64,000 nucleotides of DNA from Lepraria neglecta. Its lineage: Eukaryota > Ascomycota > Lecanoromycetes > Lecanorales > Stereocaulaceae. A program made the translations under genes and the position numbers. Positions within the stretch are counted from its first letter, which is position 1. Each line of letters opens with the position of its first letter. Positions 11,322 through 21,210 of this stretch are shown one piece after another. Where the stretch lies: positions 1,612,001-1,676,000 of the forward strand of contig CM065647.1 in assembly GCA_033220425.1 (NCBI GenBank), written 5' to 3'. Under the pieces are notes generated by a model. That model did not search any database, had not been told where the DNA came from, and saw only the letters and a program-made list of their open reading frames with translations.

Positions 11322-11831
11322 ATGAAGACTTCTACACTCTCCGTCTCAATCTTGAGCCTCATTATGACTCTATCCTCCCATGGTCTCGCAGGTACAACAA
11401 GTGTGTCGCTGTTTCAAACATTCCGCTAACGGCATCCAGCACCGGCACCGGCAGCTACTGCTAAAGATGGAAGCCCCATTCGCTACGTCGACATCTTCGA
11501 CAGCATTGTCAACGGGACTAACGATTCCCTCACCCGCCGTAGCGGCGACCACTACGCTCACTTCGCGGTCGGTTACGGTTGCGGCGACAGCTATTACTTG
11601 GTCAACAACTTCGGCTGCGGCGGCACCTGCTACCGCGGATTCACCGCCCAGAGCATTTTGCTCGGCCAGGCTGGCTCGGGAAATCCAAAGCTGACTGGGA
11701 GTATGTATACGAGCAACGATTGCAGCGGTTCGATTAGCAAGGTGGGAATCGCCTCTGGGCAGACGACCGGGTGTATTCCCATTAGTGGGTCCGGGGTTTG
11801 GCAGTCTGCCTATCTGTACTTCAATTGCTAG
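11322..11831 (+). CDS. Small secreted cysteine-rich protein (candidate effector)
   Basis: Two exons (11322-11391 and 11440-11831) joined across a 48-bp intron (GTACAA..ATCCAG, branch CTAAC) give a 153-residue protein. The first 23 residues are a clear signal peptide ending in HGLA. The mature protein has six cysteines: one in YGCGDSYY, two in FGCGGTCYR, then NDCSG, TGCIP and a final FNC at the C-terminus, which would allow three disulphides. An RR site follows the N-terminal segment (SLTRRSGD), a possible processing site. No family was recognised. Size, signal peptide, even cysteine number and C-terminal Cys fit a secreted effector-like or antimicrobial protein, but function is inference only. 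Splice signals and frame are intact. Confidence 0.75.
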
Positions 11832-12164
11832 TAAGATGCATACCTGAGCTTTGCAAGGTGGTGGATGAGATATGGATAATTCTCTTGGGAGGTCGGGGAT
11901 GGATTTATCGTTATTAAGAAAACATAGACTGCTATTGGAGAATTGAAAGTTTTTACAACCTTATAGACATGTAGTTCAGCTGAGTAGCAATCGATGTTTC
12001 ATCTTTTCCTCGTCCTTCATCTAGGATTCCGGCAAGCGAGCAAAGAAGGAAGGTGTGCCGACGCAATGCCAAGACTTCCCACACAACTTCTAAGATAGAA
12101 ACCACACTATGCGCATACAAGTAGTGTAGCCCTATATTTGCTCTTACCTGAATACCTCACGAAA
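11832..12164. other. Short spacer, 3' flank of secreted gene and promoter of eIF3f
   Basis: 333 bp with no coding or repeat structure. It presumably carries the terminator of one gene and the promoter of the next. Confidence 0.5.
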
Positions 12165-13351
12165 ATGGTGGAAGCCGACTCCTTTCTCCATCTCGCCCGC
12201 CCTCTGGGCCCCGCACTCCCAGGCTCGCAACCAACAACAGCTCCTCTAAATGTCATAATACAACCTCAGGTGCGCCCCATCTCTACCTTACCTACTTACC
12301 TTGAAACTTGACTCACAAGTATGAATCCAGGCCATCTTCTCTATCCTCGACCACTCCCTCCGCCGCAACACAGACAGCAACACAGACAACGAGCGCGTAA
12401 TCGGCACCCTCCTCGGCGTCCGCAGCGAAGATGGCCAAGAAGTCGAAATCCGAAATTGTTTCGCAGTCGGGCACACCGAGACCGCCGAACAAGTCGAAGT
12501 AGACATGGACTACCAAAAACAAATGCTTCAATTCCACTTAAAAGCGAACCCCAAAGAAGTCCTCGTGGGCTGGTACGCCACCTCCGCAGAACTAAACACC
12601 TTCTCGGCCCTCATCCAAAACTTCTACGGCGGCCAGGGTGACGGCACTTGGCCCCATCCTGCCGTACATCTTACAGTAACCACGGATGCGGGAAAGGAGA
12701 TAGAGACACGGACGTTTATCTCTGCGCCAGTGGGCGTGACGGCCGATAGGGCGGCAGATAGTGCGGCGTTTACGCCTGTGCCGCATGAGATTCGGTATGG
12801 GGAAGCGGAGAAGAGTGGGTTGGAATTGATTGCTGGGGCAAAGGATAATAAAGACCGCACAGCTAGTGTGCCGACTGATATTGAGGCGTTGGAGAGACAG
12901 ATTGAGGAGGTGTTGGGGATGTTGGACAGGGTGTCGAAGTATGTGGAGGCTGTTATTGAGGAGGAGACGCCGCCGAGTAGTGCGTTGGGGCAATTTTTGC
13001 TGAATGCGCTTGCGTTGGCGCCGAAGGTTGATCCGGAGGATATTGAGAGGGATTTGTATGTGGACTTCTTTGCGTTCTCTGCGATGGGTACTGACGTTGT
13101 ATAGCAATAATCACATTCAGGACGTCCTTGTGGTTTCATACTTAGCAAACACAATCCGAACACAGATTGACCTCTCGAACAGATTAGCGACTGCAGCATT
13201 GACTCTGGGCGCGGGAGATGGCCTTGGTGGTGGGCAGACGAATGGCACTGGCACGGAGGGTAGGGAGAGGGGACAGCGCGGAGGGAGAGGCCAGAGGGGT
13301 GGAGGTGGTGATAGAGGCGGTGATAGAGATAGAGGTGGCGATCGAGGCTGA
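12165..13351 (+). CDS. EIF3F: Translation initiation factor eIF3 subunit f
   Basis: Three exons (12165-12269, 12331-13055, 13105-13351) with introns of 61 and 49 bp give 358 residues in an unbroken frame. eIF3f is an MPN-domain subunit of the eIF3 complex, which binds the 40S subunit during initiation. The MPN domain spans about residues 30-165 ([29 protein letters not shown]). The metal-binding JAMM motif is absent, as usual for eIF3f. The C-terminal helical part includes [20 protein letters not shown] and [11 protein letters not shown]. The last 35 residues form an RGG/DRGG-rich tail, which may bind RNA. The gene is convergent with COQ2, with 123 bp between stop codons. Confidence 0.93.
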
Positions 13352-13474
13352 AGGAGCATTCAATAACTGCATGAGAAACGTACTGCATAACTAGAGGGGA
13401 TGAAAAAGTACGGCGTCAGGGCACGGGGAAGGTTTCTTCAATGCCTAGATTTGAGGCCACGCTAGTGCGGTTAT

Positions 13475-14779
13475 CTAGCTACTAGATTCTGCTATGATGG
13501 TCTTCTCCTCGAGCTCTCTGCCCTGAGGGCGAGGGTTGAGCAAGTACTCTGCAAACATGCCGCTAGCAATTCCTCCTCCAGTGAATAGAGCACCGTTTCT
13601 AAACCACCACCAGCAATTGCCCACTTCCTTTAGTCTCACTTTCCAGATCATAAGACCTAAAGTTGCAGCTGCAGACCCGCAGCTCCCAATGAAGAACACT
13701 GGACTCGCGCCCACAGCTGCACCAGCCGCTGCCAGGAGTCCTATCTGTACCACTGCTAGCCCAGACAAGACAGCCTTCGTTTCCTTCTCATGCCGTAATG
13801 CGATGCTTTTGATGCCCACTTTGGCATCGTCTCTAATGTCCATGTGAGCGTAAATCATATCGTACAACACCGTCCAGGAGACACAACTTGCGTACAGCGC
13901 TGCTGTCGCTTTTAGAGCTGCAGCATCTACCAGCAAATCCACACCCAAAGCTGGAAAACCCATGATAGCCCCCCAAGAGAAGGTAAGACCGAGCACGAAT
14001 TGCGGATAGTGCGTCACTCGTTTCGCAAGAGGATATGTAGCAACCAACAGCAGGCTAGGAATTCCGTAGAAGAGGCAGGACGCCGGAAATTGTAAGAGGA
14101 CACCCAGGCCTGCAAGCAGTTGGAAGCCTGTGAATGTCAAGGCTTTGAATGGTGTGACTGCGCCGCGAGCTATAGGCCGAAGGCGAGTGCGGGCAACGTG
14201 AGGATCTAGGTCGCGGTCCCAGAGGTCATTGATGGTGCAGCCGGCTCCACGCATTATCAGTGCACCGCTGAAGAAGCATAGTGAGGTGGTCAGGACGAGC
14301 AATGGTGCTGCGGCAGTGTATGAGGCGGCCAGAAGGGTTGAGAATAGACAAGGGAAGAACAAATAGTATGTTCCAGCTGGCTTGTCGAGGCGCATTAGCT
14401 CGGCGTATGGAATCCATGTTCGAGGAAGAGAGGAGATGAAGCCAGTCTCTGGAGGTTGATATGCTGGCAAATTAGGTCTCGGATGGGCCGTAATGAGTGG
14501 GATCGTTGGCTGTAGGCTTGAGGATGCCTTTACATGTTGGGCTCCAAGTATGTATCGGGTTTGCAGGATAGATCCCTGTGTCTGAGATCTTGGCGATGTA
14601 ACCAGGCTATTTAGCCTATGTTTGTAATTTGACGCGGTTGCGAATCTTGGACACGCGGAGATGCTGATTCGATAGTGTCTTACATTGCTCCTTTTACTTA
14701 TGATATCAAGGTATCCGAAGCATCGCTGGGACCTGATTTTCGAACAGGACACCGAGTTTGCCAGTACCCCTCCAGCCAT
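13475..14779 (-). CDS. COQ2: 4-hydroxybenzoate polyprenyltransferase, mitochondrial (ubiquinone synthesis)
   Basis: A 434-residue single-exon protein of the UbiA prenyltransferase family. It attaches the polyprenyl chain to 4-hydroxybenzoate at the mitochondrial inner membrane. The first 100 residues are basic and Ser-rich without acidic clusters, fitting a mitochondrial presequence. LMRLDKPAGTYYLFFPC opens the catalytic domain. The first Asp-rich motif is NDLWDRDLD at 184-192, inside GAGCTINDLWDRDLDPHVAR. The second is DMIYAHMDIRDD at about 307-318. Several hydrophobic segments (residues 140-300 and 340-400) are the family's membrane helices. Length and motifs indicate a functional gene. It is divergent from the JmjC gene and convergent with eIF3f. 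Confidence 0.94.
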   Translation of the reverse strand: MAGGVLANSVSCSKIRSQRCFGYLDIISKRSNVRHYRISISACPRFATASNYKHRLNSLVTSPRSQTQGSILQTRYILGAQHVKASSSLQPTIPLITAHPRPNLPAYQPPETGFISSLPRTWIPYAELMRLDKPAGTYYLFFPCLFSTLLAASYTAAAPLLVLTTSLCFFSGALIMRGAGCTINDLWDRDLDPHVARTRLRPIARGAVTPFKALTFTGFQLLAGLGVLLQFPASCLFYGIPSLLLVATYPLAKRVTHYPQFVLGLTFSWGAIMGFPALGVDLLVDAAALKATAALYASCVSWTVLYDMIYAHMDIRDDAKVGIKSIALRHEKETKAVLSGLAVVQIGLLAAAGAAVGASPVFFIGSCGSAAATLGLMIWKVRLKEVGNCWWWFRNGALFTGGGIASGMFAEYLLNPRPQGRELEEKTIIAESSS

Positions 14780-15535
14780 GCAGACTCGGATGTTAAGACG
14801 CCTTTAATATACACTCATCTGTGAGCGGATTTTCCAACCCAGAGAGTGTGACAGGCACAACCAAGGGCGAACAACCTTGAGAGCAGCGACAGCGACTCGC
14901 TCAGAATTGCTGGTGATGATCCATCTCAATCTGTCAACGCTCAAAACTCGTTCTTCGTAGTTTTCCGGATGCAATCAAGTAATGAGAGGCTGAAAACGAC
15001 GCGTGAAGGCAGATAAAAGGCTTCAACTTTCCAAAGGTAGATTTTCGGTGCGTTAATGCTGTATTATATCAAACTTTAAAACAATAGTTTATACATACAC
15101 AACAAGTTTTGCCAACGTTAATACAAGACTATGGTAATTACAGAAAGCAGAAAACAAAGAAGTTGTGATTCAAGATCGCTAGCGCAGCTTTAAGACGCGG
15201 CAGCCAAAATCTCTTGGCGGTGCGCGGAGCTTGTCCCTCCCAGAACTCACTTCTGAAAGAGTTGATACTCAACTTGTCAGCATACATCCACTCTTTTCTG
15301 ATCTTCTTACTCTACGAATCTTGGGCTAAGGACTCAAATAACTCACAGTTCTCATCTCTTGCTCGCAGAAAGTCTCGTGCCGAGGTGGACGAGCTCGAGA
15401 AGTTACTTCGGTGATGAGCTCCCCACCAAATCTGCCCTCACTCCGACCTTCACACTCCGCCAACCCGCACCCCTAGGCATCTTTAAGACTTTCGACCCAC
15501 AGTCTACTTCATCAATTCCTTTCGTTGCCCCCAAA
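14780..15535. promoter_or_regulatory. Divergent promoter region of COQ2 and the JmjC gene
   Basis: About 750 bp between the two start codons. An AT-rich block with long A/T runs lies at about 15055-15130. An in-frame ATG at 15359 upstream of the chosen JmjC start means part of this may be coding or leader. No specific factor site was identified. Confidence 0.4.
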
Positions 15536-18500
15536 ATGCCTTCCCAGCGACCCTCTGCAGCGTTCGATCCTATCCCACCAGACCTCGATCTGCCTCGACT
15601 AGTCGAAGAGACGCCAAACTTTGAATGTGTCACGAGAATCTCATGTGAAATGATTGAAGAGCAAGGGATAGAATCGTTTGACAAATTGGTCTTACTACAC
15701 GTCATCCTGGGTGGGAAGCCTCTGGTTATCGAGGGGTACAACTTCCGGCTAGACGAATGGACTTTCACAAGCCAATGGCTCCAAGACAATTGCGGCAAGA
15801 AGTTTGAGCAAGCACGTAACCTCAAGAAGCAACAGAATATGGCTCTCTCGATCGGTCACTACTTGAACAATATGTCAAAGCTTACCGATCAATGGACACC
15901 AGATAACTACAAGGAGTCTGACCGGCAAAGAATTTACTTGAAAGACATAGACTGTCCTCAAATTTGGCATGACAAGTTAAAGGAACAGGTTCCACGGAAC
16001 GTGTTTTATCTCAATGAAAGCACCGGCGATATTGGTGGTCCCGGCTCCGTGGAAGGACCACCGGGTTCAGCAAACACAAAGGGGCAAGGAGTGGCTAGGG
16101 CAGGTGATTTGATGAGCTGTCTCCCACCTCCCATGCGTGCAGATAACATGATGTGCTACATCGGACACGAAGGCACGTACACACCAGCGCATCGCGAGAT
16201 GTGTGCTAGCTTAGGCCAGAACCTAATGGTGGAGACGTCGGGTCTCCGAGATGAATCTGGAAAGCCGACTAAGCCCGGATCTTCAATATGGTTTATGACA
16301 GAAACAAGTGATAGGCATATGGTTTCCGAATACTGGCTGTCAACCCTGGGACACGACATCGAGGTGGAGAACCACTTTGCCCAGATAAACGCCTGGAAAG
16401 CTGCGCCATTTAAGACGTACATAGTTGACCAACGGGCCGGGGACTTCATTCTGATCCCGCCCCTGGCTCCACATCAGGTTTGGAATCGCGGGACAAGGAC
16501 GATGAAAGCTGCCTGGAACCGGACAACTGTCGAGACCCTCGAAATGGCTCTGCACGAGGCCCTACCGCGAGCAAGGATGGTGTGCCGAGATGAGCAGTAC
16601 AAAAACAAAGCTATTGTGTATTTCGCTTTGGAGAAGTATTCCGGCTTACTCAAAGGCGTTGAGTCGCAAAAGCTATCAGCAAGTCCAGAAGTCCAACTCG
16701 AACTCGACTACAGCCCCAAGATTCGACAGCTGCAGAAAGATTTTAGAAGACTTTTCTCCCTGTATACGGAAATCTTACTCTCTGAGATGCTCGGCCCCGT
16801 ATCGACGGCCGAGAAGAAAGGACAGTACATCCCATACGATAGCTTCATCACCTGCTCGTACTGCCGCTGTAATATTCTCAATCGATTCCTCACTTGCACA
16901 TCTTGCATCGAGACTCTTGAAAACGGTGACGAGAACACATACGACATATGTATGGATTGTTTTGCAATGGGTCGCAGCTGCAGCTGCATTTCTAAATACA
17001 AGTGGGTGGAGCAACATCATTGGAAGGACCTTACGCAGAAGCACGAGTCGTGGAGGAGCCAGATCATCGCTTTTGACGGGGGCTTGAATGAGAAATCCCC
17101 AAACTCCCTTGATGTTGAAAAGAAAAAGCTGGGGCGCAAAACACTTGCACAGGTCTGCCAAGAGCAGCTGAAGGCTCGACCATTTCAAGATCCCAAAAAA
17201 CCGCTCGCAGCTGTCACTAAGAAGGAGCGGAGGAGACCCGGAGGCATGAAAGATGATAACGAAGACGAGGAGGTCTCGGTGAACGCTGAAGGTAGACCTA
17301 AGAAGTCGAAATCCAAGAAAACCAGAGCAGACCGGTTGCCCAAGTCATGGGCGATTGAACATGTGTCCTGCTATCCTCTGCAGCAATGGAAGCTTGCTGC
17401 ATGTACCAAGTGCGACCGCAAATATAGCTATGGTAGCCTGTACCGCATGTTCGATCTTATGCCGCAGACCGTGATGGAAAACCTGGAGTGGGAATGCCCA
17501 GCGTGTCTCAAAATATGTTCCTGTGGCGCCTGTCGTCGGAAACAAGGCATGAAGCCATACGAACCCGTCGGTACAGTGTTGGGCCATGATACGAAAAAGG
17601 TTGCAGATCCAAGAAGTGTGGAAAGCCTTGTGAACTTCAGCCTTCCAAACACAAATTGGATTAAGGTTGCAGGGGACGACCATCCCCACGAGAGCAGACG
17701 TCTGAGCCGTCGGAGAGATGAGGCAGAGAAGGCTAAAGCTAAAGATCCTGCGTTGGACGACAACTACGTGGATGAGGAAGAGTACGCACCACTTGAGGGC
17801 CCGTACACCAGTAATGGAATTATGTATACTACGGAGCCAGACATCCCGATCGATCCAATGCTCAGTATGGATCAGCCTCCTCGTCCGGTGAACGGCAGGC
17901 CAAACGGTCCTGAAGCCGACAGTGACTACACAGATTCGCCTCCGCATACACAAGGTGCAAGTCTGGATTGGGATCTCAGCAATAGAGTGATAGATAGGGA
18001 GTTAACACCGCCTTCGCAAGGCCTACGTAGCAGACATGAGCATAGCAAAGCGCCCCTTGCCAACATGGTCCCTCAGGAGCATCACGCTTTCACTAGCAAT
18101 GGTAGCAGCTACGAATATCCAGATCCCACCCTGTCCCAATCCACTCCCTCAAGCCGTTTTCTTCAACTGGAGCAGCCACAGCGGCGGCGGTCAGGAGCAA
18201 ACATAATCCAGAGTGATCTGAGCGAACCAGTGCAAAGCGCCAGCAATGGACAAAGCCAACCCACCCAGCTTGAGCAAATTCTGGAGGATGCCAAAGAGAA
18301 TGACCGTTACATCAGCACTGAGGCAGCATTCATGGGCAAATCTCTACGAATCAAGCTGTTTATATCCAGCTCGAAACTAGCTACAGCAGCGGGTATTGAC
18401 CCAAGGCTACCTAGGATATCGAATAGCATCCAAGGAGTGATTAAGGCACCGCCAGTATTATTACAGTCCGACTATCCATCAGCTCCGCACGCGGAACAGC

Positions 18501-19279
18501 CAAATACTTCGAAGAAACGAAGGATCAGGAAAGAAGATGATGACGAATTTACGACGCGCAAGCGACGCGATCGTAGGTCCTCTGCGAACAATCCTATCCT
18601 GGCAACTAAAAAGGATACGCGTCGTCAACCTGCCAAGTACACGGAGATTTCAAGCGACTCAGAAGCTAGTGCGCAAGTCGAGACAAGCCCATTCGTGCCC
18701 ATTAACAAGCCTCAAGCACCACGTCCGCTTCCGAAATATCTCGCTCAGCGAAATGGAGACGACCAGCCTACTTCTTTAGATGAAACCTCCATCATGAAGC
18801 CCTCCACGCCAGCCAGCCAATCCCAAGACGCAACGATCAATATCGATCACCATCCGAGGCCTGCCGAAGCAAGCACTATTCCGACCAACAATGATACTAT
18901 TCCCTCTGAGGATGCTCCTCCTGCGCAGCCACCGCCCGCACCTAATCCAGATACTGCAATGGGGGGAGTCGAAGAGACGGAATTGCCTGTGGATCCTGCA
19001 CTCAAGCTTGCTGGAGACAATCGAAAAGCAAAACTGAAAGCATTGCATTGGGCCGACGATGACGACGATTCCACTTCGGAATCAGACGCTCCGAAAGAAC
19101 CGGCACCAGCCAAGAAATCCAAACCCAACAGTAACCTCATGGCAACTCCCAAATCGACATTCTCTCGGTCAGGCGTGAATGGGAAGAAAGTCAAGATCGT
19201 TTCGGCAAAGAGCGCCTCGGTCAATAGAAAGACGGCGTCCAAAGCCATAGAGATCGCAAGACGCTCGTTGGGCATTTGA
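15536..19279 (+). CDS. JmjC-domain chromatin protein with CXXC_R1-type zinc finger (DMM-1-like)
   Basis: A 1247-residue protein from the ATG at 15536 (context CCAAAATGCC); an in-frame ATG at 15359 would add 59 residues. The JmjC domain has HRE at residues 219-221 and the distal His in APHQVW at 313, so the Fe(II) triad is present and demethylase-type chemistry is possible. Two Cys-rich regions follow. One (about 438-485) has TCSYCRC and SCSC. The second (about 608-675) has AACTKC, WECPACLKICSCGACRRK and GMKPYEP, the zf-4CXXC_R1 finger known from CDCA7-type proteins. The C-terminal 600 residues are disordered and basic (KKRRIRKEDDDE, TRKRRDRR). The JmjC plus CXXC_R1 pairing recalls plant IBM1-like proteins and Neurospora DMM-1, which limits spread of heterochromatin and DNA methylation. 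Orthology to DMM-1 is inference. Confidence 0.8.
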   Translation: MPSQRPSAAFDPIPPDLDLPRLVEETPNFECVTRISCEMIEEQGIESFDKLVLLHVILGGKPLVIEGYNFRLDEWTFTSQWLQDNCGKKFEQARNLKKQQNMALSIGHYLNNMSKLTDQWTPDNYKESDRQRIYLKDIDCPQIWHDKLKEQVPRNVFYLNESTGDIGGPGSVEGPPGSANTKGQGVARAGDLMSCLPPPMRADNMMCYIGHEGTYTPAHREMCASLGQNLMVETSGLRDESGKPTKPGSSIWFMTETSDRHMVSEYWLSTLGHDIEVENHFAQINAWKAAPFKTYIVDQRAGDFILIPPLAPHQVWNRGTRTMKAAWNRTTVETLEMALHEALPRARMVCRDEQYKNKAIVYFALEKYSGLLKGVESQKLSASPEVQLELDYSPKIRQLQKDFRRLFSLYTEILLSEMLGPVSTAEKKGQYIPYDSFITCSYCRCNILNRFLTCTSCIETLENGDENTYDICMDCFAMGRSCSCISKYKWVEQHHWKDLTQKHESWRSQIIAFDGGLNEKSPNSLDVEKKKLGRKTLAQVCQEQLKARPFQDPKKPLAAVTKKERRRPGGMKDDNEDEEVSVNAEGRPKKSKSKKTRADRLPKSWAIEHVSCYPLQQWKLAACTKCDRKYSYGSLYRMFDLMPQTVMENLEWECPACLKICSCGACRRKQGMKPYEPVGTVLGHDTKKVADPRSVESLVNFSLPNTNWIKVAGDDHPHESRRLSRRRDEAEKAKAKDPALDDNYVDEEEYAPLEGPYTSNGIMYTTEPDIPIDPMLSMDQPPRPVNGRPNGPEADSDYTDSPPHTQGASLDWDLSNRVIDRELTPPSQGLRSRHEHSKAPLANMVPQEHHAFTSNGSSYEYPDPTLSQSTPSSRFLQLEQPQRRRSGANIIQSDLSEPVQSASNGQSQPTQLEQILEDAKENDRYISTEAAFMGKSLRIKLFISSSKLATAAGIDPRLPRISNSIQGVIKAPPVLLQSDYPSAPHAEQPNTSKKRRIRKEDDDEFTTRKRRDRRSSANNPILATKKDTRRQPAKYTEISSDSEASAQVETSPFVPINKPQAPRPLPKYLAQRNGDDQPTSLDETSIMKPSTPASQSQDATINIDHHPRPAEASTIPTNNDTIPSEDAPPAQPPPAPNPDTAMGGVEETELPVDPALKLAGDNRKAKLKALHWADDDDDSTSESDAPKEPAPAKKSKPNSNLMATPKSTFSRSGVNGKKVKIVSAKSASVNRKTASKAIEIARRSLGI

Positions 19280-19771
19280 GGAGGCGGGAGGGACTGGTAG
19301 CTATGGCCACATATGGGGTGGGGTGATTGATTATGTTTAGTCATGCTGGCGTTGCTCCGTTGGAGCTGTTTATTTATCGTGATACCCTTACGGATATTCT
19401 GGTGCTCTAAAAGCATTTTCAGGTTCCGTGTACGAAGACATTGAGGTGGGATGGAGAGCATGGAGATACGATACGAGGCACTCACGACCTGTACCATATG
19501 TACAGCAGGGCAACTTTTATGTACACTAGCAGCTCGTTGTCAGGACATGTTAGACACAGACTCGAATTACTCAATCGGATCATGTGTATTGGGTCCCAGG
19601 CTACGTTCCCACTTCTACTCTGGCAATATGCATTTCGAGAATCCGATGAATGCAATTATATACACCAGCCGGTGAGAGGAGTGAGCTCTACTACCTTGTT
19701 GCTTCTGTCCATATCATACACCTCCCGGCTTTTCTTTAACGTATATATACACACACTCCTCCCACGGCCCT
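19280..19771. other. Convergent 3' spacer
   Basis: Lies between the ends of the JmjC gene and the DUF1279 gene. No supported feature. Confidence 0.5.
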
Positions 19772-20634
19772 TTACTTTGCTCCCTTGGGCCTCCTCTTCC
19801 CAATATCCCAACCCCAGCCCCTTAGCGTTTTCACAACCTTAGGTGTGACCGCAGCAGTAAGCGGCACCCTTATGAATATGAAACTCTTATGTATCGCGTA
19901 TGCCAGTGCCAACTGCGTCCATATGCCTGCGAAACCTCCTATTAGCTGACCCAATTCCAACCACACTCATGCCGCAAACTGGATCACTCACTAGCATTCT
20001 CACTCTCATTCTCCCTCTCCGCCTCCCTAACCCCATGATCATATCCCACAACCCCCACCTCCTCGTTCCCTTCAACAACCCCATAAACCTCAACCTTCTT
20101 CTCCTCGCCAGCCACACCCCCTGCAGTCACAGCCCCCCTTTCTCCATCCTCCCCATAACTCTGGTCCAACTTCCTCCTCATCTCCCTCCACTTATCCCTA
20201 ACACCATCCGGAATAACCCCCTTAACCCATTCTAGCACCACGTGCTCGTATCGGCCTATGTGGTCAGTGCCTAGGTAGCGAACGGCGGCGAAACAGAAGG
20301 GGAAGTCGAGGAGACTGAGGAGCATGTAAACGCCGAATGCTGACCAGCCGTATTCCCGAGATAGTTTGCGGAGGCGTTGGGTTAGGGTTAGGGAGGGGGT
20401 GGGGGATTGGAGGTGCGGGGTTGGGTTGTAGGGTGTGTTTGGGTTTTGTTTGGGTTTGGTTGAGTAGGGATGTCGTTGTTGGCGGATTCGGAAGGGGGAG
20501 GGGAGAAGTTTTCGGTGGGCGGTGCGCGCTGGGAGGTTGAAGAGCGGGGAGGGTTGGTGGGGTGAGTGCGAAGGTGCTGTGTAGGTTCGCTGCAGAGGGT
20601 TGAAAGCTCTTCGGAGAAGCTGGAAGGACTTCAT
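19772..20634 (-). CDS. DUF1279 (FAM210-like) mitochondrial protein
   Basis: Two exons (20634-19992 and 19926-19772), donor GTGAGT and acceptor TTCGCAG, give 265 residues; the join restores ENAS|IWTQLALAYAIHKS. The N-terminal 90 residues are basic and rich in Ser and Pro (mitochondrial targeting). The DUF1279 domain starts with LRKLSREYGWSAFGVYMLLSLLDFPFCFAAV and RYLGTDHIGRYEHVVLEW, then an acidic low-complexity linker. The second half (AIHKSFIFIRVPLTAAVTPKVVK, LRGWGWDIGKRRPKG) contains the second hydrophobic helix. DUF1279 proteins are mitochondrial membrane proteins; the human FAM210 proteins have been linked to mitochondrial translation and heme metabolism. The exact role in fungi is not clear from sequence. 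The linker is coded by strongly purine-biased DNA. Confidence 0.85.
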
Positions 20635-21210
20635 GTTGATCGTTGGAATTTCCTTTGGCCTTGGGTGACTCGTCTTGCGTCAAGTATTCCGCTGAAGTTC
20701 ATAGCTGTTCCACTCGATGGGAGGAGAGCAAGGAGTACTTGAAAACCATGGCTGTTATCACTTTGTACATAACAATCGTCAACGCTCGGAGCTTACGGGA
20801 AACTTTTCTGGACATTGTGATAGGGCTGAAGGTGGCGCCGGCACATTGTTATTGCCGCTTGTTTAATGGTCCGAGGGGTCCCGTGCTTACACCAATCTTG
20901 TCGTCTCATATCAAAGTTGAATAAAGCACTCTATGACCAATACCATGAGACTCCGCATGGTTTCCAATAGTTTGACCCTTACTAAATTTGCTTAGCAGAG
21001 AGACGTCAATATGAGCCTAGGCTATCGCGCCACGACTAGATAGCATTCCACTGTGGAGTCAAACCCTGGGGGCAAAGTTTGTCTCAACTACCTTCTCAAC
21101 AACGCCGATTGGAGTAGCTGAGTTTTCACAACCTATATGCTTGTTGACCTCCCGTCAATTGCTCCCCTCAAAGCCACCCAGGAATCACCGACGAAGCCCC
21201 GGAAAGTTCC
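20635..21210. other. Intergenic spacer
   Basis: 5' flank of the DUF1279 gene and start of the decayed F-box region. Nothing else seen. Confidence 0.5.

Noticed and set aside
13240-13350. GGTGATAGAGGC-type repeats
   Set aside because: These encode the RGG/DRGG tail of eIF3f, so they are coding low complexity and not a separate repeat element.
20381-20400. TTAGGGTTAGGG-like telomeric words
   Set aside because: Only two to three units, inside the coding part of the DUF1279 gene with a biased base composition; not a telomere or interstitial array.
20635-21210. Possible small plus-strand gene (93 codons at 20643)
   Set aside because: No domain, no splice support, and it overlaps the promoter of the DUF1279 gene.
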